Positions 35,546-46,195 are shown, counted from the first letter of the stretch. The stretch: 64,000 nt of DNA from Tenebrio molitor (GCF_963966145.1 NC_091050.1:19158001-19222000); one strand, 5' to 3'. Notes: generated by a model not told the origin, from the letters alone. Program-made: numbers and translations.

Positions 35546-35840
35546 ACAATATATATATATATACAGGGTGGTCCCGATATAACCTGCCAGAAGAAATCCA
35601 GTAATAGGTGACGATGAGTAGAACTCATACACAAAAAAAGTTTCTAATAAAAGTCTTTTCGTTTTCGAGATAAAAATAATTGAAAATTTGGTCAAAATTT
35701 GCTGTACGCTAATGAGTTAATCGGTTTTAAAAAGGTAATTCTGGTTACTTGGCTGCGATTTCTTTAGCAACGGTACATACCTGCAACACCTATGACATTT
35801 GTCAAGTTTAATTTTAAATTTGCCAATCCTTCAAAAAGTT

Positions 35841-36261
35841 ATGAAATTCACGAAACAAGAATACGCCGATTTGCATTTACTCTATGACGAAACACGTGGT
35901 AATTCAAGACCGGCAAGGCTACCATACGGCGAGCGTTTTCCTGAAGGAGTCCTTCCGTCTCGTTGTACTTTTGTGGAGCTACATCTGCATTTATGTGAGG
36001 TTGGTTCTGACTGATTCCAATACGATGGCATCCCCGATCCTCCATTTAACCCCTCTGGATTTTAATTTTTGGGGCCACACGAAAGATTTGGTATACGAAG
36101 TTGAAATAAATACAAAAAGCCAACTCCAGAAACGCGTAACAGACGCCGCGAACCAGATTCGTAAAAACCTAGAAATGCTGAATTCTGTTTATGAAAATTG
36201 GTACCAGCGTACTCAAATGTGCTTAAATGCCAACGGAAGGCACACAGAACATTTATTATAA
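35841..36261 (+). pseudogene. Internally deleted mariner-like transposase
   Basis: From the ATG at 35841 the frame gives KFTKQEYADLHLLYDETRGN and RFPEGVLPSRCTF, the DUF4817-type N-terminal helix-turn-helix, and stops at 36014. From about 36024, in another frame, follows the transposase C-terminus: LTPLDFNFWGHTKDLVYE and a tail ending NGRHTEHLL, with a TAA at 36259-36261. In intact relatives about 200 residues with the catalytic DDE aspartates lie between these parts; here they are gone and the join is out of frame. The element could only move with help from a relative. Confidence 0.85.
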
Positions 36262-36272
36262 AATAATGTTTC

Positions 36273-36467
36273 TGTTGGTTGTGGTGGATCCGGAACTAAC
36301 GTGTGTGGCTCCAGGAAATAACTGCACAACGTGTAAAGCGTAACGAGATAAAGTTTATTAAATAAAATGTGTAGGTATTCAGTACAACGTATTGTGTTGG
36401 AGTCACGGTGTATGCGCGCCGGGGTGCGCAGAACGCAGAATCGTTGAATCGCTTGAATATTCCAACA
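36273..36467 (-). repeat. Copia 3' LTR
   Basis: 195 bp, identical to 40607-40801. Minus-strand AATAAA at 36354-36359 is the likely polyadenylation signal. The minus-strand terminus TGTTGGAATATTC abuts the polypurine tract. Confidence 0.95.
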
Positions 36468-36476
36468 CCCCTCCTC
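36468..36476 (-). other. Copia polypurine tract
   Basis: Minus strand GAGGAGGGG directly before the 3' LTR; the expected plus-strand DNA primer. The gag-pol stop codon is only about 15 bp upstream. Confidence 0.85.
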
Positions 36477-36491
36477 AACGATTATGCTCCT

Positions 36492-39400
36492 TTAATTGAT
36501 GTTCCGTTTTAAATCCATAAGTTGGCATGCTTCTCGATGTTTTTTCAGTTTCACAGCCCCTAGTGGCTTCGTCATCATATCGGCGGTCATCTCAGCTGTT
36601 GGACAGTATCGTATTTCGATAATTTTCTTCTTTTCTAGGTCCGTTACAAAATGATATTTCACGTCGATATGTTTCGTCTTATTTCTCGACTCTCCGGTTT
36701 TTATCAACTTGATGGCGCTCTGATTGTCTTCGTAGATCCGGATCGGCTTGGTTTGTTCTGTGTGAAAGTCCTCGAGTAGTCTGCGTATCCATAACAGCTC
36801 CCTGCTCGCTTCTGCTATGGCGATATATTCGGCTTCACAACTCGACCAAGCTGTGCAAGTTTGCTTTCTGCAAGCCCACGCGATTGCGCTCCCATTGTAT
36901 AGAAATACGAATCCACTGTGTGATTTACTGTCTGTTCTATCTTCAGCCCAATCTGCATCTGTATAGGCTTCGAGGCCTTCCGTGTTGCTCGTCAGTTTCA
37001 ATTTGAATTCTTTTGTACCTTTTAGGTATCTGACAATTCTCTTAGCCTCGTTCCAATCAGTTTCAGTCGGTTGTTTTATTTTTTGGCTCAAAATCGACAC
37101 ACTTGCTGCTATGTCAGGTCGCGTGTGAGTCGCTACATACAGCACAGCTCCGATGAGTTTCTGGAATTTTTCTCCGTTGTGCATAGGCTTTCCGTCACGA
37201 GCTATTTTCAAGTATCCAGTGTCCAAGGGTGTTGCGGAGATTCTTGCGTCTTTCAATCCAAATCTGTTAATGGTTTTCTGGATGTATTGCGCTTGATCCA
37301 TGTAGAAGACTCCATTTGAATCCCTCTGGATATTGATGCCGAGATAACTCTTTAGTTCGCCAAGCCTGGTGAGGTCAAATTCTTTCTCGAGTCCGTCAGC
37401 GGTTTTCTCTATTTCATAATCGTTCTCATCAGCTATTAGGAGGTCATCGACATATACTGCTACGTACTGGAGGGCCTTTGATTTGTTTTTGGAGTACAGG
37501 CAAGGGTCCGATGTGCTCTGTTTGAAACCCAACTTGGTGAGAGCTCCATGCAGTTTTTCATTCCATACTTTCGCAGCTTGTTTTAGTCCATAAATGCTCT
37601 TGTTGAGCTTGCAAACTAATTCTTCCTTTGCGTCAACGAATCCCTCCGGTTGTTTCATATAAATCGTCTCCTTTAATTCTCCGTTGAGGAATGCAGTCTT
37701 CGCATCGAAATGGTGAATCTTGAGTTTTCGTTGTGTTGCTATCGCAAGCAACAGACGTAATGTTGTTGCTCTTACGACCGGTGCAAATACCTCGTCGTAA
37801 TCTGTTCCGTATTTCTGGCTAAAGCCTTGCGCTACAAGTCGCGCTTTATATTTTATCAAACCAGTGTTGGCATTTTTCTTCCTTTTAAATACCCATTTAC
37901 AACCTATTGTTTTTCTTCCCTCTGGTAACGTGGTGAGCACCCAAGTGGAGTTTTCTGTCAACGCCTTCATTTCTTCATTCATGGCTCGTATCCAGTCGTG
38001 TTTGTCCACTCCGCTGAGTGCTTCCGTTCGGTTTTTCGGCTCTTCGTGATCCCTTACGATGTTCGCTTGAGGTTTGAATCTGTCAGGAGGTTGTCCTTTC
38101 GTTGGTCTTTCTGAAACTCTGACTTCTTGATTATTAAGATCATCGAGATTACCTTGAAAAACGTATTCCTCGTCCCCAGCCGGTAGTGATTGCTCCAGCA
38201 CCGAATCCATAGCTAGACTTTGTGTTTCTTCGAATTCGTTTAACGACTCTGATGATTCGTTTAACCCTTGATCCTGTTCGTTTTCGAGTTCGTTTTCAGA
38301 GATTATTTCTATATCTTCCGAATAATTTACTTCCTGTCCACTTTCTGGAGTATTCTCGTCTCTGTTTTCGACAATTTTTCTCCTTTCTGTACTTTTGTTC
38401 TCCTGACTGCTCCCCTTTTCGTTTTCCTCTTCTCTTTTCAAATCTCGCTCGATAATTTTTACGTCACGACTGATGGTAATTTTGTCGGTCGCGGTATCCA
38501 GCATTCTGTAAGCCTTCGATTCAGCTGAATATCCCACAAATGTGAGTGATATCGCTTTCTCGTCTAACTTGCGTCGTTTTTCCTTCGGTAGATGTGCATA
38601 TCCCTTGCAACCGAAAATATGCAAATGTTTGACGTCGGGCTTTCTTCTGTTCCATAGCTCAAACGGTGTCTTGTCAACTGCTTTTGATGGTAGGATATTC
38701 TGTAGATAACACGCTGTGTTGACTGCCTCTGCCCAGTATTTTTTCTTCATTTCCGCGTCGATTAACATGCACCTTGCAGCTTCCATGAGGGTTCTGTTTT
38801 TGCGCTCCGCCACGCCATTTTGGAAAGCTGAGTAAGGTGCTGTATATTGCACTTTTATTCCCATCTCCGTAAGTGATCGCTGTAGTTCTTTCGTGATGTA
38901 TTCTCGTCCATTGTCGGACCTGATGACCTTGACTTTCTTTTCAAACTTGTTTTCGGCGTATTTGATGTATTCATTGATGAATTTTGACACTTCTGACTTA
39001 AACTTTAGGAAGTACACCTGGGTAAATCTACTGTAATCATCAATCATTGTCATAAAGTATCTTTTTCCACTTGGTGTTGCGTTCTGCATGGGTCCACAGA
39101 GGTCTGTGTGAACTAACTCTAGTACGGATGTTGCTCTAGTTGTAGCTTTCTTCGGAATTGGACATCTTGACATTTTTCCTTTGATACAACATTCGCACAC
39201 TTCCCTGATTCCACAATCTTGTATCTTTAAGCCCGTTGCCATCTTCTTTATCTCCAGCTTCTGAACGTCCTCAGGGTGCCTGTGTCCGAACCTTCGGTGC
39301 CAACTGTGTTGACAATTTGGTGTATGCTGGTTTTGTTTGACTGCCAATGATCTGTGAGGAACCGTCAATTCATACATATCAGGCGATAATTTTCCCTTCG

Positions 39401-40547
39401 CTATCACAATGTTGTTTTTAGAGATTTCGCATTGTTCACCTGTGAACCCTACCGAATGGCCTGTTTTTGCGAGCCTTTTAACCGACAGTAAATTTTCTGT
39501 CAGATCTGGTACATACAGCACGTTTTCGAGGCACACTTTGACCGCTTCATCCTTCCCATTGAGGCAATGCAGTTCACCTCTCCCGATTCCTAAGACTTTT
39601 GCGCTTTCACCGTTGGCAACAGTTACGTCTCGCATCTTCCTTTTCTCCAAGGTTTTGAAAAAACTCTCATCGTTGCTCATGTGGCTTGTTGCACCCGAAT
39701 CGATGTACCAAACGTCCTTCTGATTTTTTCTGTCATGAACGCTGAAACAAACGGAACCTGATCGCTCATTCTTGTCTTTAACCTCATTGACCTTTTCCCT
39801 TTTTTCATTGTTTGCTTTCCATTTTTTGTATTTGAAACAATCTTGTTTGAAATGTCCCGACTTTTTACAAAAGAAACATGATCTATCGGACTCTCCGACT
39901 GAATTTTTCTTCTGCGATGCCCTCAACGCTGTACTTGAATCCTCTGAATCTGGAACGCCTTTTCTTCTTTTATATTCGTCGATTAATTTGCCTTTAACGA
40001 ACCCTAGCGTTAGCTCTGTATCTGGTCTGCTCTCTAATGCGGTAATCAATGTACTGTAAGTTTCAGGCAGGCTACTCAGCAGCATGGCTACGAGGAGGTG
40101 ATCCTTTATTTCCTCGCCAAGCGCCGTCAACTTATCTACCAAATCTTGCATGGTTGTAACATGTTGTTCCATGTTACCTGTTTCGCTCAACTTTAAATTG
40201 CAAATCTGCCTGAGAAGATATACCTTACTTGTTAGAGTCGATTTTTCGTGATAATTCTTTAATGATTCCCATGCCCCTTTCGCCGTCGTATCTTTACGTA
40301 TATGGATGAGCTGCGAATCCTCGACGAGTAGCCCTATGGTTGCTCGTGCTCTGTCATCCCTTTTCTGCCATGACGCGGCTGCCGTTGTGTCCGCAGGTTT
40401 TTTCGTGCTAACCTGACTCCATAAATCTTCCTTCATGAGTAAGAGCTCCATTTTAAATTTCCAAACGGAGTAGTTGTCGTTGTTGAGCTTCGTTATGTTT
40501 GCACGAAATAAGTCTGCCATCCTTAACCTCAAAATTTCCACGTGCAC
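36492..40547 (-). CDS. Copia gag-pol polyprotein, intact (1351 codons)
   Basis: One uninterrupted frame. Domains in order: Gag (about 10-215; NNDNYSVWKFKMELLL near the start); CCHC knuckle C224-C227-H232-C237; aspartic protease with YIDSGATSHMSN (D283); pre-integrase HHCC zone around 414-454; integrase with D482, D545 and E581 (D,D35E spacing); acidic linker 700-800; reverse transcriptase with YVDD 1032-1035; RNase H with TDAD 1197-1200, EAEY 1238-1241 and EDNQS 1273-1277. All catalytic residues are present. Met-10 (40520), in MADLFRANI, is the more likely start. Gag and Pol share a single frame as in Drosophila copia, so capsid is presumably made by splicing or processing rather than by frameshift. 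Confidence 0.96.
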   Translation of the reverse strand: MHVEILRLRMADLFRANITKLNNDNYSVWKFKMELLLMKEDLWSQVSTKKPADTTAAASWQKRDDRARATIGLLVEDSQLIHIRKDTTAKGAWESLKNYHEKSTLTSKVYLLRQICNLKLSETGNMEQHVTTMQDLVDKLTALGEEIKDHLLVAMLLSSLPETYSTLITALESRPDTELTLGFVKGKLIDEYKRRKGVPDSEDSSTALRASQKKNSVGESDRSCFFCKKSGHFKQDCFKYKKWKANNEKREKVNEVKDKNERSGSVCFSVHDRKNQKDVWYIDSGATSHMSNDESFFKTLEKRKMRDVTVANGESAKVLGIGRGELHCLNGKDEAVKVCLENVLYVPDLTENLLSVKRLAKTGHSVGFTGEQCEISKNNIVIAKGKLSPDMYELTVPHRSLAVKQNQHTPNCQHSWHRRFGHRHPEDVQKLEIKKMATGLKIQDCGIREVCECCIKGKMSRCPIPKKATTRATSVLELVHTDLCGPMQNATPSGKRYFMTMIDDYSRFTQVYFLKFKSEVSKFINEYIKYAENKFEKKVKVIRSDNGREYITKELQRSLTEMGIKVQYTAPYSAFQNGVAERKNRTLMEAARCMLIDAEMKKKYWAEAVNTACYLQNILPSKAVDKTPFELWNRRKPDVKHLHIFGCKGYAHLPKEKRRKLDEKAISLTFVGYSAESKAYRMLDTATDKITISRDVKIIERDLKREEENEKGSSQENKSTERRKIVENRDENTPESGQEVNYSEDIEIISENELENEQDQGLNESSESLNEFEETQSLAMDSVLEQSLPAGDEEYVFQGNLDDLNNQEVRVSERPTKGQPPDRFKPQANIVRDHEEPKNRTEALSGVDKHDWIRAMNEEMKALTENSTWVLTTLPEGRKTIGCKWVFKRKKNANTGLIKYKARLVAQGFSQKYGTDYDEVFAPVVRATTLRLLLAIATQRKLKIHHFDAKTAFLNGELKETIYMKQPEGFVDAKEELVCKLNKSIYGLKQAAKVWNEKLHGALTKLGFKQSTSDPCLYSKNKSKALQYVAVYVDDLLIADENDYEIEKTADGLEKEFDLTRLGELKSYLGINIQRDSNGVFYMDQAQYIQKTINRFGLKDARISATPLDTGYLKIARDGKPMHNGEKFQKLIGAVLYVATHTRPDIAASVSILSQKIKQPTETDWNEAKRIVRYLKGTKEFKLKLTSNTEGLEAYTDADWAEDRTDSKSHSGFVFLYNGSAIAWACRKQTCTAWSSCEAEYIAIAEASRELLWIRRLLEDFHTEQTKPIRIYEDNQSAIKLIKTGESRNKTKHIDVKYHFVTDLEKKKIIEIRYCPTAEMTADMMTKPLGAVKLKKHREACQLMDLKRNIN

Positions 40548-40592
40548 CGAATTTTACTGTACTTTATATTCACTTAATTGCTTAAATCTCGC

Positions 40593-40606
40593 CTGGGCCC
40601 ATAACC
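40593..40606 (-). promoter_or_regulatory. Copia primer-binding site (initiator tRNA-Met, internal)
   Basis: Directly after the 5' LTR the minus strand reads GGTTATGGGCCCAG. The plus strand CTGGGCCCATAACC equals the anticodon stem-loop of eukaryotic initiator tRNA-Met, not its 3' end. Priming from an internal tRNA site is known for Drosophila copia. Confidence 0.88.
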
Positions 40607-40801
40607 TGTTGGTTGTGGTGGATCCGGAACTAACGTGTGTGGCTCCAGGAAATAACTGCACAACGTGTAAAGCGTAACGAGATAAAGTTTATTAAATAAA
40701 ATGTGTAGGTATTCAGTACAACGTATTGTGTTGGAGTCACGGTGTATGCGCGCCGGGGTGCGCAGAACGCAGAATCGTTGAATCGCTTGAATATTCCAAC
40801 A
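40607..40801 (-). repeat. Copia 5' LTR
   Basis: 195 bp, no differences from the 3' LTR on inspection. Followed on the right by the duplicated GTTTC. Confidence 0.95.
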
Positions 40802-41365
40802 GTTTCTAGTCTAGTTTACCTTTCATTAGTTAGTAGATATTCTCAGTTAGAGTTGAAAGTACGAATATGTAAAGTGTAAATAAATTTATTCAATACATTA
40901 TTTTGGTTATTTAACCACAATTAAGACGATACTCTTATTACACAGTTCTTCCACAATTTTGCACACACACTACCTCTACATTTATTTACACATTGAGGAA
41001 CACCACTTTATTTATTACTCATTCATCTCAGTCTACAAAATCAGCTTTTGTACTTAAATAAGCTGGTGAATTAACGCACGCAGTGTACAGCGTTTTCAAT
41101 AAATGTCATTAATTTGATTTAGTTTGTCAGATTTGAGATTTGTCATAAACGATTCAGGTACCTATGTTGCTTAGATACTGTCATCCTTACAAACACCAAC
41201 AATTAATTCCTGAATAGGTACGTATTTTTGTGGTCAGCAGCGTCGAATGGGTGTGGATAGGGGTTAATTTATCCCCATTATTTTGGACCTAACGACTTTT
41301 TTGGACTTGTTAGATCTTTCTAATGACCCAGAATTTTTTTGGCAGGTTATATCGGGACCACCCTG

Positions 41366-43016
41366 TATATGCCATACTAAAACCCGGAAAACCCGCCAAT
41401 GAAGCTTCGAGTTACAGACCAATCTCTCTACTCAGCGTATGTCATAAATTTTTGGAAAAGCTTATCTACAATAGAATTTCACCAATAATAGAAGAACATC
41501 TTCCAATAGAGCAAGCAGGTTTTAGACCAAACAGAAATTGCTGTGACCAGGTGCTGGCCCTAACATCTTATATCGAATCTGGCTTTCAAAAACGTCTAAA
41601 GACTGGAGTTGTTTTTGTTGATCTCACCGCAGCCTACGACACCGTCTGGAAAGATGGACTAATACATAAATTGTATAATGTAATACCTTGTGGAAAAATG
41701 GTCTCACTCTTAGAAGATATGTTGTCTAACCGTCAATTCAGGGTTTTCGTTGAAGACAAAAGCAGTAAATTTCGATTTCTCAACAATGGTTTACCTCAAG
41801 GCTCAGTATTGTCACCAATCTTATTTAATTTATATACAAGTGATTTACCCCCAACAAATTCCCGAAAATTCATCTATGCTGACGACCTAGCAATGGCTTA
41901 CCAACATCAGAATTTTGAAAATGTAGAGAACCGACTGTCAGAAGATTTAATACCTTTGAATAAATATTTCACAAAATGGCGACTTTGCCCAAATCCTCAA
42001 AAGACAGAAGTTTGCTGTTTCCATCTCGTAAACAACCAGAAAAATAGAAAACTGAAAGTAGTCTTTAACGAAACTACAATTAAGCATAATTATTCTCCGA
42101 CATATCTAGGAGTAACTCTTGATTCATCTCTAACCTTCAAATTACACATCGAAACGTTACGACAGAAACTGAAAACGAGAAATAACATTATACATAAACT
42201 CGCAGGCACAAGTTGGGGAGCGAATGCACACACTTTACGTATCACAGGACTAGCTCTAGTATATTCAACGGCAGAATATTGTTGCCCTGTCTGGAAGAGC
42301 AGTGCACACGTGAACAAAATAGATGCTCAATTGAATACCACACTTCGAATAATAACGGGTACTTTAAAATCTACTCCAACACCATGGCTACATGTCTTAG
42401 CGCACATTATTCCGTACGATATTAGAAGAAAATACGTAACAAAACGAATTTGGGATAAATTTCAAAATTCACCGAACATGTACTCCATAACACAAGACAT
42501 GGCAAATTTACCACCCTTTAGATTAAAATCGCGTAAACCACTTTGGAAAGAAGAATTTCTCATGGAACCATTTTCCAAATCTGACTATTGGAAAGTAGCC
42601 TGGCAAGACGTAGATATTTTCAATAAAAATCTAATTGAGGATCCTACAAAACAACTTCCGGGATTTGACCTACCTAGGAAAATCTGGTGTAAATTAAATC
42701 GTTTTAGAACCGGCCATGGCAAATGCAATAATATGTTGTTTCACTGGAACATTCGTGAAAACCCTTCTTGTGAATGCGGTGCAGAAAAAGAAACCATCCA
42801 ACACATTGTGGAAGAATGTCCCCTTACTAAATTCCAGCAAGGTTTCTCCAAACTACATCTACTTACCGAAGACGCCCTAAATTGGCTACAACAAATTAAA
42901 AACATATAATTTACCATAATTATTTTATGAATTTCGAATTTTAATTGTAATTTTCTTCATACGAATATATATATATATATATTTACAATAAATTGTTATA
43001 TTGTTATTAAAAAAAA
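41366..43016 (+). mobile_element. Jockey-type LINE, 5'-truncated
   Basis: LINE sequence begins immediately after the TA flanking the mariner-like element and runs through the RT to a 3' tail with (AT)9 at 42965-42982 and an A-run near 43009-43016. The endonuclease domain and the start of the RT are missing. The far side of the mariner-like element does not continue the LINE, so it was truncated before or at that junction. Confidence 0.82.
41368..42909 (+). pseudogene. LINE reverse transcriptase fragment, open frame
   Basis: Uninterrupted to the TAA at 42907-42909. Motifs (numbered from the upstream ATG at 41323): ILKPGKPANEASSYRPISLL (18-37), FVDLTAAYDTVW (98-109), NGLPQGSVLSPILFNLY (155-171), catalytic YADD (185-188), and a C-terminal CECGAEKETIQHIVEECP zinc-binding segment. 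The family is Jockey-like in the broad sense; the clade is uncertain. Residues 1-15 of the longest frame come from the adjoining transposon TIR, so the nominal start is accidental. With endonuclease and RT N-terminus missing, function is unlikely although the remaining frame is intact. Confidence 0.85.
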
Positions 43017-43019
43017 TAT

Positions 43020-44185
43020 CCTCCTAGAAATGAGCCTGGATTAAGCTTTCATCAACTTAAAAGTAAATGTCGTAGCACTCGGATATGCAATGCAATTAAT
43101 AGAGCCTGTACCAAACACTTGACACAATCGACCCAAATAAAATTATCCTCGTCCTTGTCCCAACTTGCCATCTTCATTTAAATTCCCACTTCATTATATT
43201 ATTCATATTGGACGAAACGAGCCGCTATCGTCGTGAAAACGAGCTGAACAATAAGGACGATCCGCGATTATTTATCTTCAAATTAAACGTGAAGATTTTT
43301 CCTGCGCCGTTTTTCAGCAATCGTGGCCCAATGAAATTCAACACCACTTTACGTTTCCCTCGTAATTCTCATAAATCTGGAGAGAATCGGTTTTAAATAG
43401 ATTGAAATTTCACTTTTAATTTTATCAAAACGGAAACACTCTATCCTTCACTCCAGCCGATAATCCTAAATTAAAAACGTTTCCCCGCACTCGACAGACT
43501 CGACATCTTTGAACTTAATCGATTTCGTCATGCTTTAACAGGCAGGACACGATATGTGAGCCGGCAAGATCTCTAATTGCACTCCGGATTTTAATTACCG
43601 GGGTCGTTGGATTAACCCGGAACAATGTCGCGTACACCAGAACGGTGCAATTTTCCGGTTTCGCACACCTGAATCTTCCCCTTTATCCTGTATCTATTTT
43701 GAATGGAGGGTATTTCGCAGAACCGTGATCACTCACAGGACCCCTCACAATGGAACATTCCACTAACTAAACCCTAATGTTTATCCATCATATTCTCAAC
43801 TCGAGCCAAGAAAACAAACGTGTTATCTCGAATTAAAGTGATAAATACAAAAGGAAAGTTAAGAGGAAGTGGAAGGATTCTGCTCGTGCATTAATCACAA
43901 CACTGGTTTGTTTCAATTCTATTGCGAAGATCTGTTAGAAAAAATTAGAATTTCGTACTTGGAGCATCAAGTAAATGTTGTGCTTAACGAGATGGTCTGT
44001 TTAAACTAAACTAGAAAAAGCGCGTTTAGTTAGTTAAAAGCATCAGAGGAAAAGTTTCGTAAAGTGAGGATATGAGGCTTTAAATTGATTGTAGAAGAAC
44101 TTAACTTTATTAACTAAAGTTTTGTCCAGTTGTAAAAAACAAGCGTTTAGATAATTCTTGACGCTGTTTAATTTCACCTAATTTA
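43020..44185. other. No gene; GC-elevated island
   Basis: About 43.2-43.8 kb is less AT-rich than its neighbours and contains no supported coding region. It lies in the first intron of the DGK gene and could be regulatory; nothing more can be said from sequence alone. Confidence 0.35.
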
Positions 44186-44189
44186 AATA

Positions 44190-44492
44190 CTGGGTGCCCC
44201 AACATTCGCGGGGCAATGTCAACTCATGTTAGAATATAAAAAGAAAAAAAAATTCTATAACTCTTAAATTTAAAGATATGGAGGCTCAAAAGGTGCAGCA
44301 AATGCAAATGAAATATTTGCAGACTATTGGGATACATAGAATGTTCTTAAATGTTGTCACATTTAGTGTAACAAATAGGTCCATATCTTCTACAAAAAAG
44401 AAGATTGATTTTTTTTAACATTTTTACCTGATATTTTAATGACTACTTAATAACGTACTGCTAAGTTGTTCCGCGAATTTTGGGGCACCCAG
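44190..44492. mobile_element. MITE, 303 bp
   Basis: TIRs of about 27 bp: left CTGGGTGCCCCAACATTCGC; right, reverse complemented, CTGGGTGCCCCAAAATTCGC. TA flanks both ends (44188-44189, 44493-44494). Confidence 0.85.
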
Positions 44493-44499
44493 TATTATA

Positions 44500-45385
44500 T
44501 CAATAATTGAAAATATGTATCCTTAAAGTTAAAATTTGAAGTAAATATGTACAAAGCCTAAATACGTAAATATTTAACCGACAAAACACTACAAAGAGAA
44601 TGAATAACAAATCAACAAGGTGGATTAAATTAACAAGTCTATGCCATTAATAAACGAAAAGATGAATACTTTGAGTTGGTTTCCAGCGGTAGAAAACACA
44701 TTAAATTCAGATGACTAAAGTAGCAACATGTTAATTATTAATTTCAATTACCTGTCATCCAGGTTTTACCTTTGAAATTGCAAAAAAGAGGCTTAAAAAA
44801 ATTCAGCCTGTCAATAAGTAATGTGATAGTGAATTTTCATTGAATAAACATAAAAAATAACAAGTGCTTATTTGAAGGTTAGCTAGATGCCGATAAATTT
44901 CATACAAATAAAATAGAAAAAAATTCATCGTTTAAATTATATGGCATATAACAAATGATGCGACATTTATTCATGAGGAATTTGCACCGGTGAGTCAAGT
45001 TAATAAAAATGTTCAGCAATGTGCTGTCTGCAGTTTTCATAAAATAGCATATGTTCTTACTTAAAACTTTACTCTTGAATAATGACAGGAATTTATATTA
45101 ACTTTCCAAAAATAAATACGATACAACAGCACCGCATACTGCTTTTAGTAATATTATGGAATTTCTCACATCTCTCATGCATGACCAATTTAAAAAACAG
45201 TAAATAATTTATACCTATTTGAAATAAGTAAAATTACTTATTAGACTAAAATTAAGCCAAATAAATACACAAAAAATAATCTTATCTGCATGGTTTTCAA
45301 TAGATATCAATTTTGTGGAGAAAATTGAAAAATAAAATCAGAAAATTGCTCTGGCATTCATGGTTTCAACGGGAGTAGTATTTAA
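44500..45385. other. No recognised feature
   Basis: Very AT-rich; nothing supported. Confidence 0.3.
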
Positions 45386-45392
45386 CTATTTA

Positions 45393-45588
45393 GGCTAGCG
45401 CCACATCTGACAGATAATATAGTTGACAAATAACGTTCCGCCGCGTATAGTCTTTTTGGTGTTGCAAATAGACCGTTATGTAATGCATCATCAGTCAGCA
45501 TGGTGGTCGGTTATATAAAACTGTTAGTGTCCATGTAATGCAACAAATAATAATGGAGGACGTATTATCGTCAGATGTGACGCTAGCT
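45393..45588. mobile_element. MITE, 196 bp, PIF/Harbinger-like
   Basis: Inverted ends GGCTAGCGCCACATCTGAC (left) and AGCTAGCGTCACATCTGAC (right, reverse complemented), both continuing toward GATAATA. Flanked by TTA at 45390-45392 and 45589-45591, the target duplication usual for PIF/Harbinger. Non-coding. Confidence 0.72.
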
Positions 45589-46195
45589 TTATGCAAGGTT
45601 TAAAAAAAAACGCAGTGTTATCGTGATTCTCGTTAAAAGTATTTATTTTTACAATGTTCTAAGGTGTGTGTCCTGCAAAAAGCCCTGGAATACTTTGCAA
45701 TTATAGATTCCAAGGTGGCCACTCGGCCCAATATACAGGGTGAAATTGAAATGCATCATAATATGTAAACCATTGTATCTTCAATAAGTGAATAAACCAA
45801 AAATGTGGTTAAACATTTTAAATTCACAAAGTTCAATTTAACTTAATTCCATCCCGAAGGAGACGCTCCTGGAAGCTCTAATAAATCTATGTAAATCTTC
45901 TACGACCCCACTGATATAATGTAGACTTCAAACCCAGGCATTTGTACGACTAATACTAATGTCATTGGGTTTCGGACGTTGACTTTACTGCATGATTACA
46001 ATACTCGATCTAAAAACTAAGACTCAAGAATCCTTCTATCAAATCCTGCTCCACTGTAAAGTCTTGAACGATAAACTTTATACAGGGTATAAGTGATAAT
46101 ATTAATAAGCCTGGCGGAATTGAAAATGCAACCTACAATACATTTCCAAAGTTAACATGGTTAGGTATTTTAAATATCGTATTGTTTTAATAATA

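Larger units (their letters stand above)
36273..40801 (-). mobile_element. Complete Ty1/copia retrotransposon, 4529 bp
   Basis: Two 195-bp LTRs, identical as I read them, bound one intact gag-pol frame. The LTRs start TGTTGG and end CCAACA. The 5-bp target duplication GTTTC is at 36268-36272 and 40802-40806. Transcription runs right to left: 5' LTR 40607-40801, primer site 40593-40606, gag-pol 40547-36492, polypurine tract 36468-36476, 3' LTR 36273-36467. Identical LTRs and an open frame point to a very recent insertion, possibly still mobile. It lies in the sense orientation within the first intron of the DGK gene. Confidence 0.97.
35564..41365 (+). mobile_element. Mariner-like element, 1.27 kb, interrupted by copia
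   Basis: Perfect 26-bp TIRs: left 35564-35589 begins CAGGGTGGTCCCGATATAAC, right 41340-41365 is its exact complement. TA flanks both ends (35562-35563, 41366-41367). Subtracting the copia element and one 5-bp duplication leaves about 1268 bp, typical of Tc1/mariner. The transposase is internally deleted. Copia entered just after its stop codon; about 560 bp of non-coding right half follows. Confidence 0.92.

Noticed and set aside
37071..40059. Several plus-strand open frames of 60-104 codons
   Set aside because: They are antisense to the copia gag-pol frame and show no motifs.
45733..46100. Two TACAGGGT motifs as possible MITE ends
   Set aside because: They face the same direction, so they are not an inverted pair; no opposing ends were found.
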